Below are positions 22,971-36,015 of a DNA stretch of 64,000 nt, piece by piece (within the stretch, counting starts at the first letter, position 1; the number at the start of each line of letters is the position of its first letter). Source of the stretch: Rhynochetos jubatus (taxonomy: Eukaryota; Chordata; Aves; Eurypygiformes; Rhynochetidae). A program made the translations under genes and the position numbers. The notes under the pieces are model-generated. The model was not told the DNA's origin and did not search any database. It worked only from the letters and a program-made list of their open reading frames with translations. The DNA lies in the NCBI GenBank assembly GCA_027574665.1, contig CM050653.1:41552118-41616117 (forward strand), written 5' to 3'.

Positions 22971-25703
22971 TTCATTTTTTCTTTTTTTCTTTTTTAACAC
23001 AATATCAATTAGTGTGTTATTCTTGTTACAACTGTTCACTGAGTCTAGACAATGACATGTTGTGTCAGCAGATACGTTAGCAAAAGTGATGAAAACTGTG
23101 GAGCTATACTTCAAGTTTGATGGGTAATCAGAGCTTATCTACTTGCAATTAATTGAATTGAAGAACTGAAATTGAAATCTACTGACCAGACTCTAAGCTT
23201 AATGTATACCTGGAGAACACTGAGGATAGGAGAAATTATTCTAATTTACAGTGTCATAGCTTGTATTGGATTCTGGGGGTTTGTGTCTTCAAGACTAGAA
23301 AATCAGGGTTTTCAATAAAACACAGATATCTAAGGTACTGTTAGAAAAACTAGCTTGATCTCAGTCTTAAGATCTACATCTTCACACTTATTTAAAGAAA
23401 ACAAAGTGGAACAATGGCAGATCACAGGATCTTGTGGCCACGACACGTCAGGCTAAAAATCATACAGGAGACCTTCGACAGCTCTTCTGTATGAGCAAGG
23501 AGGTGTCTCTAACAGCACTGGCACAAGGTATTGCAGTAGTACTGGTTCAGTGTGGAGAGGACTGGTGGAATGGATATCAAGTGATAATGTCTGCTACTCT
23601 ACCACCTAGATGTTCACCCCAAGAAAATATGTTGCATTCCTTTAGCCTGTGTACAGCTGAGAAGTGTATCTCTTCCCTTCAACGTTTCACCCAAGGTTTT
23701 CCAGAAAGCCCAATGACTCAGACTCAAAGAAAGCAGATGCATTATACAAGATGCACTAGTTTATAGAAAGAGATCTATCACAGCACAGCATTCTGTCTTG
23801 CACAGTAGAATGGGAAAGATAGCTTAGAAGAGAATTTAAAAAATCAAGTCTCTGGAATCCCCAGTTTATATACAGCTTTCACTATGACATGGCAATAATT
23901 TCTCTAGATAAGAGAGAAGAATTAGCACAGATTATATGAAGGTTTAGCAAAACTAGAAAGAAAGAAAAATCTGGTCAAATCTGTATGTTGAAGGCAGCCT
24001 TTATATTCTAGAGAAGGAATTATTGCACCATTTGTTTATATGCTTCAGAATAAACAAGGAATCACCACAGGGAATGAGTCCTTGTCCTCTCTTCCTTAAC
24101 AAGTCACTTCATTTTCTGAAAGAATTATTTATAAAAGATTTTCTATGAATATTTATTTGGGGGCATACGCCTAAAGAGATAATCACTTAATATAACAAAC
24201 ATCTTAATTTAGAGTTAACGTTTGACAGCATGTTTCTCTTGATGTTCAACTGGTAACTACCAAAATGTCTCGGCTTAAAGAGGGACTTTAATCTGAGGGA
24301 GGAAGATGGGAGGTGCACAATGTCTAATGGCAGAGCAATGTTTTAATCCTCTTATCAGTCACAAACCTTATGTCTTACAGTGTTTATACTAGTTACTGTA
24401 GCTATTTAATTTCTAAATCAAAGGCTTTCCCACATCTTACTATGACCTCTTGCAAGATCCTCCTTGCCCACATGGTTTTGACTTGTACTTCCCAGTGGAG
24501 TCAACATCTTTTAATGACCCAAAATTTCAAGTGGTCAGGGTCACACTTCACAACTCAAGTGTTGTGTGCTGGTGATCAATCTACTTCTAAAAAGTTGGAT
24601 GCTTACTACTTATTGTTAAATTTAACTTCTAGGCAAGACTAGTGAACTTTTACTGGTTTGCTCCAATTCCTTCTGGGTTTACACTCTTACTGCCAGTGCA
24701 GACCACACTAGCCTGTTTTGGGCTTTCCTCTCATCGAGTGCACTCTGCGAGCAGGCCTAGGCCCAGGTGCGCATTCGCTCTCCTGGTCTATATAATCCAA
24801 CACTCTGACTCTCCAAGGCATTCATCATTGTGCTGCAACTTGTTCCTAAAGCAGACACAAATATTGCAAACTCAACAGCTGAATGGACTGGGAAGTTGCC
24901 AGACAAATAGTTTTCCTCTGAAAAATACCCCAACCCATTTAAATTAACACAAAACAATGTAGTAGTTTACACAGACCTTTCCCCTCCACACCGTAATTTC
25001 TACTCAAAGTTGCAACAGGGCTAAGGAAGACAGGGCAGCATGTGGGTCAGGACACACTCAGCAGAGTGGAAGAGCTCAGGATGGGCACTGATTCAGACCC
25101 AGGACTCCAACCTGAGTTTTCCACCCCTCAAGCCAGCTCTGTGGAGGGGGCTTTTCTGGTGGTTATGACACTGTAACAGTGCAAAGCTAAGGACAGGAGA
25201 GAAGCAGGCCCAGAACAAAATGTATTTTATTACATCAACAGATAGTTGGAGAGATACTTTTGGACACACAAGCTTTTCTTCAGATTTGAAAAAGCAGCAG
25301 ACTGTTCCCCTGTCTCCTTTCTCTCCTGTCTCCATTTCAAAAACCCTTGGGTTCACCCCAGTACAGAATAAGTGAAGAAATTCTCAAAGATCTTAACAGA
25401 TGGGAAACCCATTTTTGTCCTGTTTGAGCCATGAGTATTAATGCACTGCTAACTGCAGCTGACAGAGAAGATGTACCTTGAAGGGATAAAACCAACTGAA
25501 ACAGCATGCCAAGTGGACATAGGAAAGTACTAAATAAAAGCTTATTTCTAACTTAAAATAATTCAGGGAAGTGTTGTTCCAGCTGACACTGCTTGCTTAT
25601 ATGCATCTTCAAAAATAAAGTAACTGGTAAAAAATGAGAGAATTTGGACCCCAATAAACTGTGCAGAGATCTTGGGGTTTAGGTCTGAGGGTCTTCTGTT
25701 TCG
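22971..25703. other. Unique noncoding DNA, no gene seen
   Basis: Begins with a short T/C-rich run (about 22975-22997). A 110-codon frame at 23434-23766 and a 101-codon frame at 24642-24947 have no recognised domain and no good splice sites. A weak MIR-like phrase near 24095-24140 is too degraded to call. Confidence 0.55.
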
Positions 25704-25738
25704 GGGTGGGGTTTTTTTTGGTTTTTTTTTTTTTTTTA
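25704..25738. repeat. T-rich low-complexity run
   Basis: GGGGTGGGG is followed by T8, GG and about 15 T, read directly. Exact T counts may suffer from sequencing slippage. Confidence 0.8.
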
Positions 25739-27085
25739 AGATGGATATCAGTCACTACACTTACTGATAGTTGAAATATTTACAGACAAGAACATTTATG
25801 TTTGGGAATGGTCCACATTCCTGGCTTTTTAATGATAGCCAAGAAAACAGTCCTTCTGTTAAGTTCAAACTCTGTATTGACACACTGGCTTTGTTATCCA
25901 ACCAGTAAAAACACAACTCAGCTGAGCTGTGCAGATGTTTTGAACTGGCCCAAAAGGCCAAGCAATGTGATCAACATCCTACCACCTTAATGTTGTTTCC
26001 CTGAGCACACATCTGCAATGCATATTTCTTCTTTCACCAATGATATCCAATAAAAAGCAACTAATTTAACAAGTTTGCCAGTAGATGCTTCAATATTTCA
26101 CTTATGTCAAAAAAGAAAACAGATTGTTTTTTAAAAAACACAGTTATTTAATATATCATTGCTGCTTGGACCTGGAAGCTGGATATCAGCTTACAGAAGT
26201 CACTGAAACCAGGGAATAATAATATATTGTAAAACAGTGAATCGATCTTTTTTTTTTAAGGGCGTGTGGAATTTTCCCTGGGTCTCATTCAGCATGCCTT
26301 GTTAAAGAAACATTTTCTTTGTGTGTGCAAATCGAGCATTTATCCTTTCAGCCATCTGGGAGCATTTGTGCTCTTGGTGTCCCTTGTGTCGTTGGCATGT
26401 GTATGCTTTCCTTATCCATTTCATACCAACCTTTCAGTATTCAGACCACTGAGACCAGACGGAAGGCTTCCTCTTAACTGCATTCACTTCTGGTATCACT
26501 GCGCTTCCTTTGTCGTCCTTTAAAATGAGAAAACTTCGAAGAAGCAGCCCTCTAATACTCCAATTTGGAAAAGACCTGATGCATTCACAGCTTGCAGTCA
26601 CCACTAGTGCCCACTGGTCTTGCCCACAGACCAAAAAACCCACATTTCCAGCAAACACGCATAGTGCCTTTTCTTGCATTCTTTTTCACACTCAAATCCC
26701 CTCTTTCTGCTTACCTCCAGGTATTTCTAGAGCAATTTGGCCCTTTCCTTTTTACTCTATGTGATCTATTAGCAGCATAACTTTACAGACCAAGGTTTAC
26801 GTTTCACAGTGATTCTCAGGCACCTAAAACTCAGGAGCTGAGGGAAAAAGTGGATTAATGAGGGCTATTGTCTGGCCGCCCACGCCAAAAATGACACGAT
26901 AATCAAATAACTGTGTGGATAGGTGGTCTGGCTCCAAAGAAGATGGTTCTTGAGTCCTAACATCTGATGGAGTGATCATTTTCCATATATAATAAACTCA
27001 GCTATTTATCAATATAGAAGCATTTTACAAAGCGAAAAGTAGTGTGGAACAAATACCAACTAACAAACCCACGTCCAACAAAAAG
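25739..27085. other. Unique noncoding DNA, no gene seen
   Basis: No recognised repeat or gene. Frames at 26266-26523 and 26510-26764 are chance translations of pyrimidine-rich DNA. Confidence 0.55.
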
Positions 27086-27440
27086 GAAAAAAAAAAAAAG
27101 ACATTTTAATTTTCCATGTTTAATTATGCTTCTTCCCATAAGCATAAAGTACTAGGTCTCTCCTGTTATGATAATTTGATAGCCGTGATATTAAAAATAC
27201 AATGATACCAGAAACACATAGAGGAGGAAAAGTGCCAGCAATAAATTAAATTGATAAACAATAAGAACAATTAATGACATTCTCCAATTAGAAAAGAGCC
27301 AGCACGTTTTCCCCTTAACTTTTAAAAAATGTGTAGTATTAAGAACTATTTATGATTTCCTGTGCAGACTTTTTGAAAATGTTTCATTAACCCCATAATT
27401 TCCCCTTATCCTCTAGCCCTTGGAAGCATGTATCTTGACA
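27086..27440. promoter_or_regulatory. Candidate conserved noncoding block
   Basis: After an A-rich run (about 27086-27099) comes about 340 bases of AT-rich, repeat-free sequence with clustered TTAATT, CAATTA and TTTAATTATG homeodomain-type cores. It contains almost no open reading frame. It resembles a developmental enhancer core, from appearance only. Confidence 0.22.
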
Positions 27441-29270
27441 GTGGAAAATGATCTGCAAGCACTGAAGTGTTTAGGAGTAGGAAAAAATGTGGAAGCTAGT
27501 TTGGTGGTGGGATACTGCCTTAGCCTTTCACCTCTGCTGAGCTGGAAAAAAAAAATCTGTCTTAGGTCATAAGTCAAATGGGCTTCGTGATACGAAGGAG
27601 TCCCTCAGGAATGCAGACACAGAAATAAGGACAGAGACAGACACACACTAGGACTCATAACCTACTTCTGTATTGCTGTGAGCTGGCTTCCTATTAAAAC
27701 CTCACACAAGCATGCTCCTTCCTACTGAATTTTACCTGGATGCACCCTACGAAATTCTTGGAAAACCTAAGCTTTCAATCACTGAAATCACACACACAGA
27801 TACATAAAAAGCCCTTCAACAGTTTTTAGACCTACATCCATCTTTATTCAGCGGGCTGAGCTCTCGGCATGGAAAACGGTGGGTTAATTCCTCCCACCCC
27901 TGCCTGTATAAACAGGCATTTGTGTCCCCTGTTCAGTGAGATGACTCAAACGGCAGAACCCCTGCCACTGCCCTCGGCAGTCTCTGCCACAAGCCGGCTC
28001 TCAGGAAGTGGGTTGTGGACGTTCAGCCTTATTTAATCCTGTAAACCTTCATCTTACTCTCCCGACTCGTACTTCAGGCTGGGTACTTAAGGAATCTCCT
28101 ATTCACACCAATCCCTAGTAGCTCAGGACAGCAGTAAAATACCTGTGTTCGAGGAAAATGGTGCACACGGGATTAACCGAGAGGAGAGGTTTCCACTGTG
28201 ATACTTTTCCTCTCTGCCATAAGCACTATAAAGGCAAAGCCAAGCCTATAATGTTTGTAGGGAGTAGCAGTGACTTTCTGCAGTCCAGCTCTCATCGCTG
28301 GAAGAGAAAAGAAAAGCTTTGGGGCAGAAATGACTTTTCAGGACTCCCTGTGTCATCACCGCACTGCTGCAGCTACAACTGTATTCCTACCCATCCGCTA
28401 AACACTAGAGTTATTACGAATATTCATGTGTGCATGTATGCAACTATGAATACATAGATACATGCATCGCATGTATGTAGCGGAAGAAGAGAGACAGGTA
28501 ATACGGTGAACACATCCTACTGCAGGCTTGGCATCAAAGGACACGTCCAAATAGAATTCTTTCCTCCAGCTACTAAACCCAGTGCTTAGGCTGGACATAT
28601 TGCAACAGAGCTGCAGCAACTGTATTAAAATTATATTCTGACAAGTAACAGTACATTTTCACGAGGCTTTACACACAGTCAGGGATTCAACCCTGCCATT
28701 AAACAGAACAGTCAGCCAGTAAATATCTTGCGCCGTTCTTCCCTAGCAGGAACATAATTACACCCCAGCACACCAAACCGCCCTATCTCGTCCTTGCGAC
28801 CTTTGTCCTTTAGCAAACCCACAAAGGAAAAAAAGAAAAAAAAAAAGCTGGCATTCTTGCTCCAAGAGCATCACATACTACTTTTAATCTGCTTCAAGAT
28901 TTCGCTGCCCTTAGAAACACTGAACTCTCTTCTGTGTGAACAACCTGACAAGAAGCCAGGCAAAGGGCCACTCGCCGGTCAACAGGAAGTAAGCTGGGAC
29001 AAAAGGTCCAAGTTGAGGAACGCTTCTCTGGGCTCTCTGTCGATGTGCAGCCTCGGCAGCCTGCGCCTGGGCTGTAGCCAGCATAAAAATGTACTCGGGG
29101 TAACTGTGGGCTTTGATTAAAAAGCCACAGCGCTTAATAACAAAACCTGACTGGAGAGAAAAGAGGACCAGGAACTAAAAGAGGCGAGCTTATGAAAAAT
29201 AGCTTGTGCTTCAAGCTCATTTTAAAAATGTGTTTTATTGACTTTTTACTTGATTAAAGGATAGTCTTAT
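27441..29270. other. Unique DNA with somewhat raised CpG, no gene seen
   Basis: CpG dinucleotides are more frequent than in the surroundings at about 27845-28100 and 28720-29110. Frames at 28158-28457 and 28794-29120 have no domain. An A/G-rich run lies near 28825-28845. Confidence 0.45.
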
Positions 29271-31540
29271 TCTCTCCTCAGATACTGTCCACTGCTTCAT
29301 ACTGCACATCAATAGATGGTGAACCAATGCAAAAGGTTTAGGTAGAGCAATCCGGAGCCACTGTGTAAATGAATTCATGTTTCTCTCAGCATCTTGGAAA
29401 AAATGAGCTCTTGAACTATTCGGAAATCCCATTAAACCCACACATGGGTAGAAAATAATTGCATTTCCAGAACGTCTGTGTGTACTGACACTAAATACTA
29501 AGTACGTGTAGGCCCAACTAGTTTCTAAGCATTTCTGAGTTAACTGTTGCGAGAAGCAGAAGCTTCAAGGCAGCTGAACTGAGGGGCTTCGCCACTGCCA
29601 GAAGACGTTTGTTCACAGAGAAATCTCAAAGTGGGACTTTGGGCAGACATACGAAGGCTCTTTAGATATCACAACAGGTGTTTCAAAACTAGCTGCTTAA
29701 CCACAAAATCAGATCGCTTACCTTACTTGCAACAGCCCTTTATACATACAGAGAACACGTAAACATCTCTTGCATGGAAACATCTGTCTGTAGCCATCCC
29801 TGCAACTTCACTGTATGCAGTTTTGGGAGAGTCAATCGAATGTTGGGTTTTTTTTTTTCCCCTCCCTTTTAAAAAAAACTTCTGAATTTCTTTTGCACAT
29901 AAGGAAAAAATATCCTTTAAAAGAGACTCAGAGCTCAAATATGACTTTCTAAAACAGGACTGTGGATTCCTCTCCAAGTAGTTTTAACTGGATGACTGAA
30001 AAATTTGAACTGAATTATTAAAAATAGAAAGATTCTTTTTCCTCCCTGCCAGAAAATTTCCGAGTGCCCTGCAGTCAGTTGGCCCAAAAAGCATCACTAA
30101 TAAATAGAAAGAATAAAAATAATTCACAATTTAAAATTCCTCATTACAATTTTAAATTTTGATGAGAAACCTTTTCCACTACATTACATGTTATCCTTAT
30201 AAAGGCCTTCATATTTAAAATGTCATTGACCAGTTTTTCTTATAGTTGAGGATGAAACTGAAGTAGCGATGCAGGCAGGAATTACCATCCATCATCTGTT
30301 TGGCTACCCCCTCTGTAAGCTTTCACTCCACGAAAAATGCAAAGCAGTTTTCTGCTTCTTTGCTGAAGGTAAACTCCCTCATGAAAACTTGCATTTCCCC
30401 AACATACTGAGTGGCACATGGACCTGAACTGTCACCGAGGAGCATGCAAGAACTTGCCACCTTACGGTAACTTGCTCATATGAGCCTTCACTCCCTCTTC
30501 CCTCCCCTTGTTGGCTTTGTCATATAAATACCAAGAATAAAAAGTGGTAAAATGAGATTATGCAACCAAAGTAATCTAATATGATGCTTAGGTCATAGTG
30601 GGGACATACTTTGAACCAAGAAGGGGAATGACCGCCTGGCAACTGCTTTGAAAAACACATGCCAGAGTTTATAGAGCTAGCAAACCGAACAATGACATAC
30701 AAACACCGAAGAGAAGATCTTACTCTAATACACAAACAGGAAAGTGGTGCAAAAACTGACTAAAATAATCCTTCCAATATTCAGTTTGGAGGTTTGTGCC
30801 CATTTATGAAAGCCACATTTCATGACCAACTGGTTAAGTCCGGAGTAGAACTGAAAAATATTTACAAGCCTACATAGTATGAGCTAAGAGAAAATACTGA
30901 AATAATCTGGGTCAGTTATTGGAGAAGACCGAGAAGAGACAAAATAAGAGTCTTCTGGTAAATTAACAGTTGTCACAGTATGTGAAAGTAAAACTATTTT
31001 TCCATGCTCACTGGGAACAGTAGCTTTAAACACAGGAAACAGATGCCAGAAAAAAAAATGAGGGTAAGCATAGCATGTATTGCTTGGGAATGTTCAGAAA
31101 TCCCAGTCATGGAACTTTTTGGGGATAGGATGTAGGAATAACTGTAGGAAATAAATCAGATATTGTTTTAAGCCTGCCTAAGTCAGGTGGATGGACTACA
31201 TAAACTCTTATCAGCCCTATCGTCTACAAGTATTATTTTTATAAAGTCCCATTTTCATCTCACTTAAAACTGCAGAATTTATGCTAATATTACCCTGAAT
31301 TTCTCTCACAATAACAGGGTTACCTACCTAGCTGTCTTTGACAATTTGAAGCCTGTAATAAATATGTTTCATAACTAATGAAACTTTATACATATTAAGC
31401 TAACTACCAGCCGAAGATAGATTGCGTATTCCATTGCAGTCTTTTTTCACTTCTAAGGACATCATATTTTTCTCATGTAAACCTCTGTAAATTAAAAGAC
31501 AGGTGAGCATTCGAAAAATTATGAAGTGGACCTACAACTC
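29271..31540. other. Unique noncoding DNA, no gene seen
   Basis: No recognised repeats beyond T/C-rich (about 29847-29866) and A-rich (29871-29878) runs. No plausible exon. Confidence 0.55.
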
Positions 31541-33480
31541 TCAATTTTTTAAAAAAAAATTGAATAGATATAAATTTCAGGCTATTCAGACAGCCAATCT
31601 CTACACAGCTGGCACTTCTGTTGCTTTGCCTCTTACAGTCTGTTTGAAATTACATTCATCTCTCACTGTAAAAGCTTTCAGAAAACTTGAGAATGTTCTG
31701 ATCCCTTTGCTTTTCAACGCCCAGTAACAAGCCCCGTCGAGGCCACCTGCTTCTACCTTCTGCACATAACTTTCTGCAGTTTTGACTGGCAGAAAATAAT
31801 AAACCTCAAGATACGATAGCGGTAGCTGTCTCTGTCCTATTGACCTTCCATAGTCATCTCCTCTAGAAGTCAGACCTTCAGATAGAACTATTAGGAAAAT
31901 CTGAAAGATATTCTGGAGTATGGTGTCTGAAACACAAGGAACACTGATTTTCTATTTCCTTCTTTTGTGAGTTTCGGGTTGTTTTCCCTCTTTTTTTGTT
32001 CGTGTGTTACACTGTCAGGCACATTGGAATTAACCAGAAGATATGACCCAGATGTCAGTGCATTTGTAGTGGAAAAAGGCAATTTCAGAGTCTAGTGCTT
32101 AATAAAATGTTTGCATGATTTCCTACAGCTGTTATCCATGTGTTATGTCAGGATAGCTGAATCATTGCACTGTTAAAGAACTGAAACAAACATGCAAAAC
32201 ATGCCTGAAGATGTAAATCCACAAGTTACTTTAATGTGGGATGTAAGTGTAACAGAGCATTTAGGGCTAGCACTGATAAATAACCACGTTATTCTTGCCA
32301 CCAAATTCTGGATTCCAGAACCAAAAGCCTACTAAACATATGTATTTGCCATACATAATTATCTTGATCTTGTCACTGAGTCTCTTTCCCCTCGGTTTAT
32401 TCCTGTTTATTCGTGATGTTACATGGCTTCTAATAGCACTCTAGAATCTAGAGATAAAAGTCTGTTGTTTAAATAGAAATCCTTCTGTCAGAACTCCATG
32501 TTCGATGATCCAAAGGGCCACAACAAAGTGTAAGTTTCAGATGAGAGTCCTGGGGCTTTAAAAAAATATGATTATTCCTTTTCCTTCAAAATAGTAAAGA
32601 GAACAGGGATTAGTTTTCCCTACGTTATGAACGTGGATGCGATCACTCTTCGTTGCCTACGCTGCCTTTGAATAAGGTGTCTGTCACACAACAGCAATAT
32701 GAGTTCAAAAAGTGTTAAGCTTACCCTAAAAAATACATGAAAACAAACATCTGTGCTTATGAATACACTGATACTGCGCTTGGGTGGCCATCAGCAATAG
32801 AAGAGATGCTGGGACCAAAGTCTCCTCTGGTGTAATTCCAATGACCTCAAAGTTTCACCAAGACCTACTTGCCCAGTGCACTTACATCCTGATACACATC
32901 AGGATTTTTAAATAAAAACATATCTTGGGTGAGAAATTTCCAGAAAGAGATGCACAAAGCCTTAGAGGGGTTTTGTACACAGCATGGTGTAACCGAGTGA
33001 TCCTGTCCAGCAAAACACCAGAAAAGCTCATTAATCAAGAGCCAAAAGCCCACACTCTGGATTTTTTTGTTTATCTTCGCATAATTTGTTTACATAAACT
33101 TTGCACAATATTTTTCAACCCACTGTTCCTCTGGTATTTACTTATCTTCCTCGAAAAAGCTTCCTGCCAAATAAATAATTAGGACATAGATTTTTCCCTT
33201 CCCAATTATTAATTACTGCCACTAGTAAGAGAGGATATATAAAGAAATTTGATAGTCAAGAACAGCCTACTCTGATATGTTCGTCAGTAAGTCCCACAAT
33301 TTCAGCCCTTCACACCATTTCTGATAAAAATAAAACATGACATCATTAGAAAATATAAGGTCTATACAAAGGCAGGTAGCTGAAAAGACCATTCCAAATA
33401 TAAAATACCAGGTTCTGATTTCAAAAGGCCTTTCTGGAGGAAAGGAGATTTTGCAGAATTTCAGCTGAAGTCACAAAGTC
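31541..33480. other. Unique noncoding DNA, no gene seen
   Basis: AT-rich sequence with no known repeat or RNA gene and only short domain-less frames on both strands. Confidence 0.55.
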
Positions 33481-33745
33481 TATAAAAGCAGGCAGGGTTT
33501 ACCGGAGCAGAGAGGAAGGGACAATGAGGGAGCGAGTTCGCGACAGGGGAACCCTAGAAGGTGGCCAAGTGTTCACTTCTGCAGAGCAAGGATCCGGATC
33601 AACAGAGAACCCCTACCGCATCTCAGAACGATCCTTCCACGCCCAGAGCGCTGGCCATAATGCTAGGTAATCATCGACAAGGGTCCTCTCATGATTCAGA
33701 GCACAGCACAGGATCCCTGATCTCCAAATGCTCTACCAGTGACTG
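33481..33745. other. Slightly GC-richer island, no gene recognised
   Basis: A 265-base patch with several CpGs (GAGTTCGCGACAGG near 33533, GATCCGGATC palindrome at 33590-33599). One frame of 61 codons (33561-33746) is rich in serine, glutamine and proline. It matches nothing I know and has no clear splice context. Confidence 0.3.
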
Positions 33746-34868
33746 ATTTTTTTTCTTTTTTTATAAAACTCCCAGAAATGCCTGAATTAAATCACCACGG
33801 GGCACCTTCATTAGAGGTCATTAACAACGGAGATCTGTAGGTTTGCACAGAAACGGCGACCCACAGGACAAGTCACTATGCATGTTCATGATAGAACTTG
33901 TTTTTCCTCTTTTAAAATATCTTAAATAATCACCAAAAAGCCATCTTTGAAACAGGTTTGTTAAAACAATGGTGGCCTATCAATAACAAAATAACACACC
34001 CCCAAAACCAGCTGTTTCACATTCCATTCATCAATCTTTCAGTTGCTTATGTCAAGCATTGACAGGTTTAATGTATTGAGAGATGGGAGTTTGTCCTTGG
34101 CTCCAGCAGGAGGGAGGAAATGAAGGCTGAGCACCAGCCCACAGCACACATACTGAAAAGCCTTCGGAGTAAACTGGGGCCTTGAAAACACTTATCCTTC
34201 CATGCCCTGGGATCACCCTGTGCAGACACCACAGGAGACGCAGATGTGTGTGTGTGACCCTGAGCAGGGACAAAAATAGCCATCCCTGAACTACAGCACC
34301 TTCTTTTGGATAAACTTTGGGCAATGCAACAGTAACAGGCATAAGCCCCAGTACTATATCCTGGGCAATTCCAAAAATCTCTCCTAGGCTTCATAAAAAA
34401 AAAACAAACAAAAATAAAATAAACAAAATAAACCCACCACCAAAATAAATCTGTCTGTACAAACTCCTATGTCAGAATGTTTTGCACTAACACAGAGTAA
34501 ACAGTCGCTGCAAATGCAAGCATACACTGAGCAGCCAAACCGATTGCTCTAATATCAATTTTGTGAGCAAATCGGAAGAGTGCCGAGAAAGTACATGTAT
34601 CTTCAAAAGACACACGTCCCGTAAGTCACTAAGGCCTTGAAAAGAAAGACCAAGAGCGAGTCATAGTACTTATGGCCTGCTGAGCGAGCTGACAGAGGGG
34701 AGGAGAGAGGAACAAGTGCCAAGTGCTGTTGCCCCAAACCATCTCCACACATTAGGATATAAAAGATGCTGGCAGTACTGAATTAGGACCTGTGCTTCCT
34801 AATGAGTTTTGTACAGAGAGTTTGGGATCTGATCACAACCCATACTGGGACTTTGTGCTGTCTTGCAG
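33746..34868. other. Unique noncoding DNA, no gene seen
   Basis: No gene recognised. An A-rich low-complexity stretch (AAAC and AAAT units) runs from about 34397 to 34436. Two overlapping minus frames at 34052-34394 have no domain. Confidence 0.55.
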
Positions 34869-35152
34869 TGTCCTAGAAACAAATGTGTCAACTCCGGCCA
34901 TCTGCTAGTTAAAGGGAAAAAGAGGACTGCAAGATTGAGCTCGAGTCCAGATCCTGTTTCCCCCGCAGAACTGGGAGCATCTCCAACACTTCTCAGGACA
35001 GCCCCTGAATTCCTCAGGGCTCCTTCCCCCCAGCTCTTTCACAGCTTGCTACGAGAATCAGGACAAGTTTATTCCTGTGTACACTTCCCCCAGGACAGTT
35101 TGTTTGGGAAAGAAAGACATCAACTCCAACCACAACGACGGCAATCTTTCCT
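34869..35152 (+). other. Weak candidate exon, open in one frame, unknown product
   Basis: A 284-base stretch starts directly after an acceptor-like GTGCTGTCTTGCAG (AG at 34867-34868) and ends at a consensus donor GTAAGT (35153-35158). One frame stays open across its whole length (phase 0 at the start, two bases left over at the end). The stop that closes this frame falls inside the donor, as expected if the exon really ended there. The translation begins CPRNKCVNSGHLL and is rich in serine, proline, leucine and arginine. I recognise no domain or family. Chance pairing of such sites is common, so this is a hint only; a noncoding-RNA exon is also possible. Confidence 0.15.
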
Positions 35153-35757
35153 GTAAGTTTGTAATGCCAACACGAGCCCCGCTGGTGCTGTAGAATGTGC
35201 CAGTGTTGCATGCCAAATTCAAGACACTTATTTTATCCTACACATGGTTTACATTATTAAGTACTAAATTCCAGTTAAACACATGATTGATCATATTGTA
35301 AACATTACCAAAACTTGGTCATTTAGGGAGACACATCCCGGCCTTACCTTGGGTGCAATCCCCCAGATAAAAAGGAAGGTGATGTTTATTTTTTGGTCTT
35401 GGTCTTCTGTAGTCCAGGAAATGAAGTGTCATGATGACTGTCGGAACAGCACCTTTGGCCACCCAGCTCTAGTCAGAGTAGGAATACCTACAGCTCATTG
35501 AGAAACACCATTGGTGCGGTCAGGGTCACAGCCTATTTCCTGAATGACTGTCCTGGTTATAACATAAGCAGGGCCAATCTTGGCTAGGATAGGCAATAGG
35601 TTCAGAGTTAACCACCTCAACTACCCAACTGACATGATCACCCAGGAGGATAATGAAAAGCAAACGTTACTTTCAAGATCCTCCACCTTCTCTAGGTCTT
35701 ATAGATGGTCAACCAAAGGGAAAAATGTCTCATGGCAAACACTGCCCTGGACACGCT
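35153..35757. other. Unique noncoding DNA, no gene seen
   Basis: No recognised repeat or gene. The phrase TGTCCTGGTT at about 35550 recalls the start of some bird LTRs, but nothing after it agrees. Confidence 0.55.
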
Positions 35758-35856
35758 TTCTTTAAAATTCTGTAAAATGGGATTAATGATACTTCCTCCA
35801 CATCCTGGGGTGCTTGGAGATCAAATGCATTCAGGACTGTGAGGCACTCTGGTATT
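35758..35856 (+). mobile_element. MIR-like ancient SINE relic
   Basis: Contains the diagnostic TTCTGTAAAATGGGATTAAT (35768-35787) followed by GATACTTCCTCC, a GGGTGCTTGGAGATCAAATG segment and GTGAGGCACTCTGG. This is the order of the 3' half of the MIR/CORE SINE group. The 5' tRNA-like part is not visible. Confidence 0.6.
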
Positions 35857-35908
35857 TCAGTGACGCAAGCTGTGGAGGGATCCAAGATAGACAGATAATC
35901 CTCATTTA

Positions 35909-36015
35909 TACCAGATGGGGAAACACTGAAGCAGAGAGAAGTTAAGCAACCTGTCACTCAAAAAGAAAAAAAATATGTGGAGAGTGCTACGAAGAGAATT
36001 TCATCCCCCTCTTCC
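35909..36015 (-). mobile_element. MIR-like ancient SINE relic, opposite orientation
   Basis: On the plus strand the block CCAGATGGGGAAACACTGAA is followed by GCAGAGAGAAGTTAAGCAAC and then CTGTCACTC. This is the reverse complement of the MIR core (GTTACTTAACCTCTCTGCCTC, then CAGTTTCCCCATCTG type). An A-rich interruption at 35960-35975 breaks the middle. It lies only about 50 bases from the plus-strand relic, giving an inverted pair. Confidence 0.6.

Noticed and set aside
24090-24140. Further MIR-like relic (AACAAGTCACTTCATTTTCTG)
   Set aside because: Only one short phrase fits and the rest does not follow.
35548-35570. LTR start suggested by TGTCCTGGTT
   Set aside because: A ten-base match only; the following sequence does not agree with any LTR I know.
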